DNA from: JBALVT01 sp045110675
GTDB lineage: Bacteria; Pseudomonadota; Gammaproteobacteria; Pseudomonadales; Halieaceae
Direction of reading: 5' to 3'
Assembly (NCBI GenBank): GCA_045110675.1
Contig: JBGCGJ010000012.1
Coordinates: 3,857-67,856 of the forward strand
DNA: 64,000 bases
The position numbers and the translations under genes were made by a program. Position 1 is the first letter of the stretch, and each line of letters starts with the position of its first letter. The notes under the pieces were generated by a model. The model searched no databases, had not been told where the DNA came from, and worked only from the letters and a program-made list of their open reading frames with translations. This document shows positions 34,779 through 43,083 of this stretch, in pieces.

Positions 34779-36401
34779 TTACATTCTTGCGATGCCAAAG
34801 CTGTTCGGACGCACTTTGCGATTGCGTGTTTCCCAGACAGTTTCGAGCAAGAAGCCCAGAGTGTTTCGTGTTTGTCGCGGATCAATCATGCCGTCATCAA
34901 GCATGTGTCCCGAGGTGTAGTAAGCGCTGGATTGGCTATCAAAAATATTGGCCAAGTACTCTTCCTGGCCTTTTAGCGTGGCCTCGTCAACTTCCTGGCC
35001 CATTGCCTCGGCTTTGCCGCGCGCAACCATCGACATTGTTTTACCTGCCTGTTCACCACCCATAACACCCAGTTTTGCCTGGGGAAATGTGTAGAGGAAG
35101 TCCGGATCGTAACGGCGACCGCACATACCGTAGTTGCCGGCGCCAAAACTTGCCCCGGTCATCATGGTAATTCGGGGAACCTCGAGGTTTTGGACGGCTT
35201 GAATCATTTTCGAGCCGTGCTTGATCATGCCGGCTTGCTCCGACTTGGTACCTACTATATAGCCGGTGGTATTTTGCAGGAACAACATCGGAATATTGGC
35301 TTGGTCGCACAGCTGCAAAAAGTGCGTCGCCTTATTCGCCCCCTGCGGATCTATTGGGCCGTTGTTGCCAATAATGCCGCAGGCCTGACCAAAAATCTCA
35401 GCTTGTAGACAGACCGTCGCCGAGCCATAGCGAGGTTGAAAATCAAGAAAATCAGAACCATCGACCACTCGCGCGACCAGCTCTCGCATGTCGTAGGGGT
35501 TGCGATAATCACAGGGAATGACGCCGGCCAGCTCGTCGGGGTCGTAATTGGGTTCGCGGTAGCTTCTCATCGGAGCGGCAGCGCAGTTAACATTCCACTG
35601 CAGTCGTTGCACCACTTCGCGTGCAATTTGTATACCGTGGCCATCGTTCTCGGCCAGATACTCTGCCAGGCCGGATATCGTCGCGTGCATTTCAGCACCG
35701 CCGAGTTCCTCTTCGTTGGCGATTTCGCCGGTGGCGGCTTTCAGCAGTGGTGGCCCGGCCAGAAATGCTCGGCCGTTCCCTTTTACAGCTACCACGTAAT
35801 CACTCAGGCCAGGCATGTAGGCGCCACCGGCGGTTGATGAGCCGTGCAAAATAGAAATCACTGGAATACCTGCTTTGCTTAGTTTAGCGAGATTTCCAAA
35901 TAGGGCGCCGCCAGCGATAAAGCCTTCGACCGTGTAGTTCAACAGGTCACCGCCGGCGCTCTCCACCAGGTGCACGAAGGGCAGTTTCTGCTCCAGGGCA
36001 ATGGTTTCGGAGCGGGTGACGCGAAAGGCGCAAGCCTGAGTCAAGGAGCCCGCCTGAATACCACTGTCATCCACCACGACCATGCAGCGAACCCCGGAGA
36101 TAAATCCGATACCGGTGATGACCGTTGAGCCCGGAATAGATTTTTCAGGGTCCGATGTATCGAGTAAGTAGCCGGCAATATTGCCGACTTCGAGAAAGGG
36201 CATTCCAGGATCCAGTAAGCGGGACAGCCGTTCCCGAGGCGTCAATTGTCCGCGCGCTTCGAATCGGGGTTTGCGCTTTTCCGATATCGTCGCGGCGCGA
36301 GCATTGAGCATTTGAAGCTTCTCAATATGCTCCATCATTTCGGCCCGGTTTTTCTTAAAGGATTCCGAGGCGGTATTTATCTTTGAGGTAAAAACGGTCA
36401 T
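34779..36401 (-). CDS. atuC: Acyl-CoA carboxylase beta subunit, carboxyltransferase (AtuC-like)
   Basis: A 540-residue carboxyltransferase. ARGQLTPRERLSRLLDPG opens the family, followed by VHLVESAGG, HGSSTAGGAYMPGLSDY, LFLQNTTGYIVG, TGASFGAGNYGMCGR and GVMGGEQAG. It transfers carboxyl from biotin to the acyl-CoA. The C-terminus NSFGIARM matches that of geranyl-CoA carboxylase. The start overlaps the atuA stop by four bases. Geranyl-CoA is inferred as substrate from the adjacent atuA; 3-methylcrotonyl-CoA is the alternative. Confidence 0.87.
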   Translation of the reverse strand: MTVFTSKINTASESFKKNRAEMMEHIEKLQMLNARAATISEKRKPRFEARGQLTPRERLSRLLDPGMPFLEVGNIAGYLLDTSDPEKSIPGSTVITGIGFISGVRCMVVVDDSGIQAGSLTQACAFRVTRSETIALEQKLPFVHLVESAGGDLLNYTVEGFIAGGALFGNLAKLSKAGIPVISILHGSSTAGGAYMPGLSDYVVAVKGNGRAFLAGPPLLKAATGEIANEEELGGAEMHATISGLAEYLAENDGHGIQIAREVVQRLQWNVNCAAAPMRSYREPNYDPDELAGVIPCDYRNPYDMRELVARVVDGSDFLDFQPRYGSATVCLQAEIFGQACGIIGNNGPIDPQGANKATHFLQLCDQANIPMLFLQNTTGYIVGTKSEQAGMIKHGSKMIQAVQNLEVPRITMMTGASFGAGNYGMCGRRYDPDFLYTFPQAKLGVMGGEQAGKTMSMVARGKAEAMGQEVDEATLKGQEEYLANIFDSQSSAYYTSGHMLDDGMIDPRQTRNTLGFLLETVWETRNRKVRPNSFGIARM

Positions 36402-38203
36402 GAAACACTCTCGGCAATTGTAGGGCTAACGGGAATAGGGCAGGCGAGGAGAATTTGAGCATAGCCCTTGCCCTGAGCGTCATTGCGAATGCTGGCGACG
36501 CCACCGCCGCCCAGCACATCGTGCATTAAGATATTCAGAGCATTGCTGCCAGGCATAAGATAGCGCTCAACATTTCCCGGACTGGTATCCGCCAGAAAAT
36601 GTTCGAAACGCTCGGTAATAGTGGATTCCGTAAGTGCTGCCCAGATAAAAGGTAAGTAGTTCGGGTCTCTCGCGATAATGCCCACATTGGCTTTGTTGCC
36701 CTTGTCACCACTGCGTCCCCAGGCCAGTTTAATCAGTGGGACTTCCACCCATTCGCTAGCGCTAGGTGAGGCCGGATCTGCAGGTCTGATGATAGTGTTG
36801 CTATCAAATGTCTCTCCAGGTGCTTCCGTGATTTGAGCACTTTGCTCACCCATTTCGATGTTGATGGCAACGTTGTTTTTTTCGAGCTGGAACGAAAACA
36901 AACGGACAACAGGAGACGGCTTGGGACGCCCTCCCTGGAACCCGGACAAACCTGGCGGTGTTGCCAGGCCCAAACCGACACACTCTTTGAGCATGATACC
37001 GATACCCACACTATCCGGGTGCTTCACGGCAATTTTCATGGCCACTTCTCGAGCGTCATTTACGCGGCTGAATTTTCCAAATTGGCTCTCTGCGCCAATC
37101 AGCTCGATGCTGGTTTCTGAGAAATCCGCCAGCCCATGGCTTGAGAATATTTTCCGCGATGCCTTGAATACAGCTTCACCCAAGGCCAGGGCCTTTTTGT
37201 CGGCGTCAGCCCCGTAAAATGTCATGGAGGTGCCGCCGCGAAATTGATCCGAGTAAGTGGCACACACTTTGTAAGTATTCGGCGCAGGGCGCCCGATGGC
37301 ACCGACCACCTGCACTCGGTCCGCGGTGATTTGGGTGATTTTGGCGGTAGAAAAATCGCAGATCACATCGGGTAATACATAGGCTTGCGGGTCGCCTATT
37401 TCATAGACCATCTGTTCTGCCACTGTACCGACCGTGACAATGCCGCCTGAGTTGGCAGGCTTTGTGCAGACGAAATTTCCATCCTCGCCAATCTCTGCGA
37501 TGGGATAGCCGATGTCATCAATATTGGGCACGTGATCCCAGTCGGTGAAATTTCCGCCCGTGGCCTGGGGGCCGCACTCCAGAATATGTCCGGCCAGAGA
37601 GCCCATAGCCAAATGGTCCAGATCTTCTGTTTTCCATCCAAAGGCATGGATGCAGGCGCCCAGGGTAACCGCGCTGTCTACACAGCGTCCGGTGATGACA
37701 ATGTCGGCGCCCATATCCAGCGCATGGGCGACTGGAAAAGCCCCCAGATAAGCGTTGATACTCTGTAGCTTGCCGGCTTCCGGAAACTTGTCGCCGGAAA
37801 ACATTTCGGTAATGCCTTGAGTGGCTAGTTGTTCCGTCTGGTCGATAAGATCGTCGCCAGATATACAAGCCACTTTCAGATCCAGGCCCTGCTCGTTGAT
37901 TAAGGCTTCCAGTGCTGTTGCACAAGCTTTCGGATTGACACCACCGGCATTCGAAACTATTCGCACACCTTGTCTGGCGATTTCTGACAGGTTGGGCCCC
38001 ATAGCCGCGGTAACGAAATCCAGGGCGTAGCCTTTAGTGGGGTCTTTAGTCCGCGCTCTGGCCATGATGGACATGGTGATCTCTGCCAGATAGTCATAGG
38101 CGATGAAATCCAAGCCCCCTTCGGCTAGTAATTGCGGCGTCGCTCTACCCGCGTCGCCCCAAAATCCGCTTGCTCCGCCGATTCGAATTACTTTGTCTGT
38201 CAT
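36398..38203 (-). CDS. atuA: AtuA-like DUF1446 protein, acyclic terpene utilisation
   Basis: A 601-residue protein with the AtuA/DUF1446 signatures IRIGGASGFWGDAGRA, YDYLAEITMSIMAR, IVSNAGGVNP and VITGRCVDSAVTLGACIH. A C-terminal domain contains KLAWGRSGDKGNKANVGI and LGGGGVASIRNDAQGK. It is required for growth on citronellol and geraniol in Pseudomonas, but its catalytic role is not established. ATG 38203 is chosen since AGGA lies eight bases upstream and GVIRIGG-type starts are typical; the frame could extend 38 codons further without family support. It heads the atuA-C-E-F cluster. Confidence 0.85.
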   Translation of the reverse strand: MTDKVIRIGGASGFWGDAGRATPQLLAEGGLDFIAYDYLAEITMSIMARARTKDPTKGYALDFVTAAMGPNLSEIARQGVRIVSNAGGVNPKACATALEALINEQGLDLKVACISGDDLIDQTEQLATQGITEMFSGDKFPEAGKLQSINAYLGAFPVAHALDMGADIVITGRCVDSAVTLGACIHAFGWKTEDLDHLAMGSLAGHILECGPQATGGNFTDWDHVPNIDDIGYPIAEIGEDGNFVCTKPANSGGIVTVGTVAEQMVYEIGDPQAYVLPDVICDFSTAKITQITADRVQVVGAIGRPAPNTYKVCATYSDQFRGGTSMTFYGADADKKALALGEAVFKASRKIFSSHGLADFSETSIELIGAESQFGKFSRVNDAREVAMKIAVKHPDSVGIGIMLKECVGLGLATPPGLSGFQGGRPKPSPVVRLFSFQLEKNNVAINIEMGEQSAQITEAPGETFDSNTIIRPADPASPSASEWVEVPLIKLAWGRSGDKGNKANVGIIARDPNYLPFIWAALTESTITERFEHFLADTSPGNVERYLMPGSNALNILMHDVLGGGGVASIRNDAQGKGYAQILLACPIPVSPTIAESVS

Positions 38204-38563
38204 GGCGTTTTCCTGAAGGTTCCAGCGAGTCGGAAATAGTACTTCCTCTGTCCCCACTGATCTTGTGAATAGGTGCCAACCGTATGAGGGATGGTGCCAT
38301 GCGGCGCGCAGGCTCAACCCAACATGCCGTCACGATAGTAGGGTGCGAACGTCGACTTGTCATGCTTTTGTTCGCTCATCCAGGTGCCGAGACTTCATTT
38401 CTTTGTCACTGCGGCGGGCAAAAATTATTGCCATCCTGGCTAAAGGTTTCGGGATCGCCGTCGATAAAAAGTCACTGAGGGAAACAATTATTGCGATTTT
38501 CGAACTGCCATTGCTGGTGCAGGGATTCTTTGAGCATAAATAATAAGATTTGAAAGGCGAAGT
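38204..38563. other. Intergenic region between atuA and the H-NOX gene
   Basis: This 360-base divergent gap must hold promoters for both the atu cluster and the H-NOX operon. I see a weak possible promoter, TTGTCA followed 17 bases later by TATTGC. There is a 92-codon open frame (38265-38543) with no ribosome site or recognisable domain. No FNR/DNR-type dyad or other clear operator was found. Confidence 0.5.
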
Positions 38564-39136
38564 ATGTACGGATTGGTTAATAGAGCAATAGAAGAGCTGG
38601 CTATTGAGGTAGGCGGTTACAGCACCTGGGAATCAATCAAGGACAAAGCGGGTGTTGATGTGGTCGTTTTTCAAAGCATGCAACCTTATCCCGACGAGGT
38701 AACCTATGATCTTGTGTCCGCTGCCAGTGAGGTTCTCGATATACCAGCCGATCAATTGCTGCGTCAATTTGGAAAGCACTGGATTCTCTTCACCGCACAG
38801 GAGGGCTACGGGACTTTGTTGAAAACAGCGGGCTCCAATGTGCGAGAGTTTATCGACACACTGGATTCGATGCACGCGCGGATTTCCAGTGCTATGCCTG
38901 AGTTGGAACCACCGTCTTTCAGTAGTCATGATTTAGGCTCAGATTGTTTTCAGGTGCGCTACTTTTCCAAGCGCGACGGCTTGGCTCCCATGGTTGTAGG
39001 CCTTCTTGAGGGAGTTGGTGAAATGTTCAGTACGCCTCTATTGGTTACGCATCACGATACAAAGCAGGCACAGGGGTACCATACTTTTAATGTAGAGTAT
39101 TCTCAGAAATTGAAGCCTGTTAGAGAGATAGGCTAA
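38564..39136 (+). CDS. H-NOX heme nitric-oxide sensor
   Basis: A 190-residue stand-alone H-NOX (HNOB) domain. It starts MYGLVNRAIEELAIEVGG as the family does. The proximal heme ligand is His104 in DSMHARI, and the Tyr-x-Ser-x-Arg heme-propionate motif is Y133-S135-R137. The position equivalent to the distal Tyr of oxygen-binding H-NOX (five after the Arg) is Pro142. This predicts a sensor that binds NO but excludes oxygen. The next gene, 13 bases on, carries the matching HNOBA domain. Confidence 0.93.
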   Translation: MYGLVNRAIEELAIEVGGYSTWESIKDKAGVDVVVFQSMQPYPDEVTYDLVSAASEVLDIPADQLLRQFGKHWILFTAQEGYGTLLKTAGSNVREFIDTLDSMHARISSAMPELEPPSFSSHDLGSDCFQVRYFSKRDGLAPMVVGLLEGVGEMFSTPLLVTHHDTKQAQGYHTFNVEYSQKLKPVREIG

Positions 39137-39149
39137 TAAGTAGCGGCTT

Positions 39150-41327
39150 ATGAATACTGTTAGTCAAGAGCACAATGAGTATCAGTTGTTTGTTAATGGG
39201 CGTCTTGAATCGCTAGATCTCCAGTTAGGTATAGATTCTGTCAGCCTGTTGTTTCCCTTCTTTTTTGTGTTTGATCGTCGTTTACGCATATCTAAAACCG
39301 GACCCTCGCTTTGCAAGCTCGATTCGAAACTGGTTGAAGGGGCTGACCTCCGTAGCTTTTTCACAGTAAAAAAACCGAATATTGCACTAAGTTATAACGA
39401 CCTTGTAGCACACCAGAGTTCACTGCATAACTGGACTCTGAACGACAAGGTGACCATTCGGGGTCAGCTTATAGCTCTGGAAAATGATCATATACTGTTT
39501 GCTGGTGCTCCTTGGCTGACCAGCTCATCACAGTTGAATGAGCTGGGACTTACTGCTTCTCATTTTGCCCGGCATGACGCTTCACTGGAACACATGTTTT
39601 TGCATCAGGCACAGCGCAGCTCGATGGCCGATAGTCGTCGCATGGTTGCCTATTTGGAACAGTCCGAACAGGAGCGTAAGAAACTTGAAGCACTGCAGAC
39701 GGCTTTGGGGTTTGAACTCGATATTGCCAACGATTTTAAAGCTCGCTTTAACAATCACGGCAAAATAATTGACCTGCAGGCCTCGAAGTTTTTTCCCGAC
39801 CGTATCGATGTCAAAAATAATATTGGCAAGAACATCTATTCAGCCTTACCTTTCCTGCAAGAACCTTTAGAAAAAGCGATGCCTGCAGTAGAGGGCAATG
39901 GCCAGCCACTGAAATTTAATTTTTCGGAAAATACCGGCAAACAAAGAAGGTATTTCGACGCCTGTTTGGCCAAGACGCCCGATGGGCTGTATCTCTTGTT
40001 GGCGAGGGATGTTTCACAGGAGTACAGATTAAAGTTGCAGCTGGAGAAGCGGGCAAATTTTGATTCGCTTACCGGCCTACCTAACCGATCCTTTTTCGCA
40101 GAGCAGGTTTTCTCGCGTATGGCCACAGTGCATGAAAGCTCCCAGCTCGTCAGCCTAATGGTTGTCGACCTGGACTTCTTTAAAGACATCAATGATAGCA
40201 ATGGGCATGCTGCCGGTGATTTCACTTTGAAGATTGTGGCCAATATTTTATCCCAACACACGCGTAAAGATGACCTGGTTGCGCGTCTCGGCGGCGATGA
40301 GTTTGCGCTGCTTACCGTAGGTGCGGACGAACCCGAGGCATTGCATGCGCTTGCGCAGCGCATTTGCGAGGCGATTAACAAACCCATTCCCTATGAAGCG
40401 ACAATTTTGCGCATAGGCTGCAGTATCGGTCTGACTTTTTCAGATAGTAGTGATGCTTCCCTGGATCAGCTGCAACAGCAAGCGGATCTGGCCATGTATC
40501 AGGCCAAAGCTGCTGGCAGAGGAACCGTGACCGTCTATCAAGCGGGTATGTACGAAAGTTATCGGGAAAAAATAAGCATGCGCGATTCATTGGTGTTAGC
40601 CATCGAGAGCGATCAGCTGTCTATGGCTTACCAGCCGATTGTCGCGATAGACAGTGGCGCCGTTGTTGGCTTTGAAGCGTTAGCTCGGTGGCAGCACCCG
40701 CACAGAGGCAATATTCCTCCTGATCAGTTTGTCGCCATTGCGGAAGATGCTGGACTGATGCCGCAGCTCGGTAATACCTTGCTCCGCAAGGCGCTTCGCA
40801 CATGGTCGCAATACAAGCGCCACAGTAAAAATGCAGAAAACAAAACATTGTCTATGAACATATCAGCGTATCAGTTACATGATCTATCGCTGATTCAGAC
40901 TCTGGATGCGGCTCTTGAAGAGAGCGGCATCACGACGAGTGATATTGTTCTCGAAATTACTGAAACAGCTTTAATACGTGACTTTAGCAGCACGATTTCA
41001 GTTGTAAAAGACCTCAAGAGCAAAGGTTTTAAAATGGCGCTTGATGATTTTGGTACCGGGTATTCATCCTTGAGTTATCTCGATAAATTACCCGTTGATA
41101 CCTTAAAAATAGATCGTTCATTTGTCTCGGGCATCACTTCACGAAGCGCAAAGGCGCCACTCATTGAAGCCATTGTCACACTGGCTAAAGTTATGAAGCT
41201 GGACATTGTCGCCGAAGGTATAGAGACCGAAACTCAACGTGATGTTCTGCGCGAGATGAATTGCGAATTTGCCCAGGGATACCTTTTTTGCGAGCCCTTG
41301 ACTGAGCAGCAATTCCTAAACTCGTAA
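39150..41327 (+). CDS. HNOBA-GGDEF-EAL cyclic-di-GMP enzyme
   Basis: A 725-residue cytoplasmic protein. Residues 30-160 match the heme-NO-binding-associated domain of guanylate cyclases (LLFPFFFVFDRRLRISKTG, TIRGQLIALENDHILFAGAPWL, LTASHFARHDASLEHMFLHQ). A coiled coil and PAS-like region (160-295) follows. The diguanylate cyclase has GGDEF at 381-385 and an inhibitory RxxD (372-375) five residues before it. The EAL phosphodiesterase (EAL 509-511) keeps NIS, EITE, DDFGTG, KIDRS and EGIET, so both halves look active. The adjacent H-NOX probably controls the balance in response to NO. Confidence 0.93.
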   Translation: MNTVSQEHNEYQLFVNGRLESLDLQLGIDSVSLLFPFFFVFDRRLRISKTGPSLCKLDSKLVEGADLRSFFTVKKPNIALSYNDLVAHQSSLHNWTLNDKVTIRGQLIALENDHILFAGAPWLTSSSQLNELGLTASHFARHDASLEHMFLHQAQRSSMADSRRMVAYLEQSEQERKKLEALQTALGFELDIANDFKARFNNHGKIIDLQASKFFPDRIDVKNNIGKNIYSALPFLQEPLEKAMPAVEGNGQPLKFNFSENTGKQRRYFDACLAKTPDGLYLLLARDVSQEYRLKLQLEKRANFDSLTGLPNRSFFAEQVFSRMATVHESSQLVSLMVVDLDFFKDINDSNGHAAGDFTLKIVANILSQHTRKDDLVARLGGDEFALLTVGADEPEALHALAQRICEAINKPIPYEATILRIGCSIGLTFSDSSDASLDQLQQQADLAMYQAKAAGRGTVTVYQAGMYESYREKISMRDSLVLAIESDQLSMAYQPIVAIDSGAVVGFEALARWQHPHRGNIPPDQFVAIAEDAGLMPQLGNTLLRKALRTWSQYKRHSKNAENKTLSMNISAYQLHDLSLIQTLDAALEESGITTSDIVLEITETALIRDFSSTISVVKDLKSKGFKMALDDFGTGYSSLSYLDKLPVDTLKIDRSFVSGITSRSAKAPLIEAIVTLAKVMKLDIVAEGIETETQRDVLREMNCEFAQGYLFCEPLTEQQFLNS

Positions 41328-41328
41328 T

Positions 41329-42264
41329 CTAGCGCGCGGGGTTCGTTGCAGCAGCGGTATGTGCGTGATCTGATATTAACTCCGCAAAGCGCGGCAACAG
41401 TGCCTCGGGTAAGTTGTGTCCCATGCCTTCAAATAGTTCCAGTCTTGAATGCTTCACCTGTTCGGCAGTGTGGATTCCACAAGCTACGGGAACCAGCTGG
41501 TCGGCTTTCCCGTGTATGACCAAGGTGGGAGATTCTATTCTCTTAAGCAATTTAACCCTGTCTCCGCTGGCAACAATGGCTGTAGCTTGTCTTGCGGCAC
41601 CGGCTGGATAGTAAGAGCGGCGATAACTGTTTCTCATCCGCTCCCTGAGAACATCCTCATCAACGGGATAATCGGGGCTGCCGATTAGTTTCCAGGTCTG
41701 CAGTGCTCGCTCCAAATAGGCTGCTTCATTTTCCTCGCCGGGACGTTTGAATACCTGGCGCGTGACTTTCAACGAAGCAGAGGGCAGTGAGCGGTGGCCG
41801 CTCGAGGACATAATGGAGGTCAGTGAAAGGGTGCGCTTCGGAAAGTGACCCGCCACGGTTTGAGCGATCATTCCGCCCATGGATATTCCCACGAGATGGG
41901 CAGATTCAATATTCAATGCGTCCATAACACCGATGGTGTCCGCGGCCATGTCTACCAGACGATAAGGTACTTTGTTGACCAAACCAAATCGCTGCTTGAG
42001 CGCCACGCGAACAAGATTGGGACGGCCCTTGTTATCAAGCTTCTCAGACAAACCGATATCTCGATTATCGAACCTGACAACTCGAAACCCTCGTGAGGCG
42101 AGATCTTCGCAAAAGGACTCTGGCCAGGCGATCATTTGTGTGCCCAAGCCCATGATCAGAATAATGGCCGGGTGCTTGGCGTCGCCGAACTCGTCGTAGG
42201 CCAATTCCAAACCGTTGGCCTGCAGAGTTGCCTGCGGGTTTACCCTAGTTGTTTCAGCTTGCAA
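41329..42264 (-). CDS. Alpha/beta hydrolase
   Basis: A protein of 311 residues with the alpha/beta hydrolase fold: LIMGLGTQMIAWPESFCEDLASRGFRVVRFDNRDIG, nucleophile Ser in VGISMGGMIAQ, Asp in IHGKADQLVP and His in EGMGHNLPEAL. The pattern resembles small esterases and epoxide/ester hydrolases; the substrate is unknown. TTG 42264 is chosen because a perfect AGGAGG sits six bases upstream. An in-frame GTG at 42315 lacks such a site. It follows the lipase and wax ester synthase genes. Confidence 0.83.
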   Translation of the reverse strand: MQAETTRVNPQATLQANGLELAYDEFGDAKHPAIILIMGLGTQMIAWPESFCEDLASRGFRVVRFDNRDIGLSEKLDNKGRPNLVRVALKQRFGLVNKVPYRLVDMAADTIGVMDALNIESAHLVGISMGGMIAQTVAGHFPKRTLSLTSIMSSSGHRSLPSASLKVTRQVFKRPGEENEAAYLERALQTWKLIGSPDYPVDEDVLRERMRNSYRRSYYPAGAARQATAIVASGDRVKLLKRIESPTLVIHGKADQLVPVACGIHTAEQVKHSRLELFEGMGHNLPEALLPRFAELISDHAHTAAATNPAR

Positions 42265-42339
42265 GAGGGGCCTCCTGTTATTTCCACCGGGGATAATACG
42301 AGCTGTATCCGTCACTGTTGTATCGGTAGATACGCTCGC

Positions 42340-43083
42340 TTAGTGGTGTTTGAAAATGGACGACTCGAAAGGAGCCCAGTTGGATTCCTTTTGTGGAAGG
42401 CGATTGGCCAGGAGATACCAAACTGCAGGGTTCAGCGTCAGACCGCAATGGCTGCCTATGACCTGTATATTTTGTACTTTCCTGTGATTCTTTTTCTGTA
42501 TCGAAGTGCGCCAGTTCACCACGCCATCCGCCTTAGTGTAAATTGAGGTGGTGGGTACGGGCGGCGCCTTGGCCAACACTTTCTGCAGCGCGAGCCGTTC
42601 CGGGTCAGTGTCGTCTTTGGGATTGAGTTTTCGATACAAGCGACTAGCATTGGAGCCAGCATCGCGCCCCTCGCCAAAGGGTGACCCTAACGAGATAACC
42701 TGCCGGACTATCTCCGGATTCCGCCGGGCAATTTCCCGAGCATAAATTCCACCCAGGCTATGGCCTATCAGTGAAATTTTTCCGCCGCCAGCCCGGCCAA
42801 GTCGCTCAATTTTTGCCTGCAGATCATCTTCAGAAAAACTGCCTGGGCCCAGATTTCTCCCCATCTGCCAGCCGGAGGCCCGGTAGCCCAGGCCATTGAG
42901 AAAATCGACCAGGGATTGATTCAAGGGATCGTCTCCCATAAACCCGGGAATCACCATGACGCCATGGCCGTCACCTCGGGGTAGTTTTTTGGCCAGGCGT
43001 TTTTTAACGACAGCCAATATTCCAGCTTCTATCAGAACTCGAGGCGCTTCGGATAGCGCCAACGCTAAATGTGGAGGATTCAT
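42340..43083 (-). CDS. Lipase/esterase-like alpha/beta hydrolase
   Basis: A 247-residue hydrolase. VMVIPGFMGDDPLNQSLVDFLNGLGYRASGW is followed by the lipase nucleophile SLIGHSLGGIYAREIARRNP and VISLGSPFGEGRDAGS, a PGAP1/lipase-class pattern. Its start overlaps the wax ester synthase stop by four bases, so the two are translated together. It may release fatty acids or alcohols for, or from, storage lipid. Confidence 0.82.
   Translation of the reverse strand: MNPPHLALALSEAPRVLIEAGILAVVKKRLAKKLPRGDGHGVMVIPGFMGDDPLNQSLVDFLNGLGYRASGWQMGRNLGPGSFSEDDLQAKIERLGRAGGGKISLIGHSLGGIYAREIARRNPEIVRQVISLGSPFGEGRDAGSNASRLYRKLNPKDDTDPERLALQKVLAKAPPVPTTSIYTKADGVVNWRTSIQKKNHRKVQNIQVIGSHCGLTLNPAVWYLLANRLPQKESNWAPFESSIFKHH

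Noticed and set aside
36398..38317. Longer start of atuA (38317)
   Set aside because: The extra 38 codons show no similarity to AtuA; ATG 38203 has a ribosome site and the family N-terminus.
38265..38543. Open frame of 92 codons before the H-NOX gene
   Set aside because: It starts with GTG without a ribosome site, has odd composition and no recognisable domain. It is kept only as a possibility inside the intergenic note.
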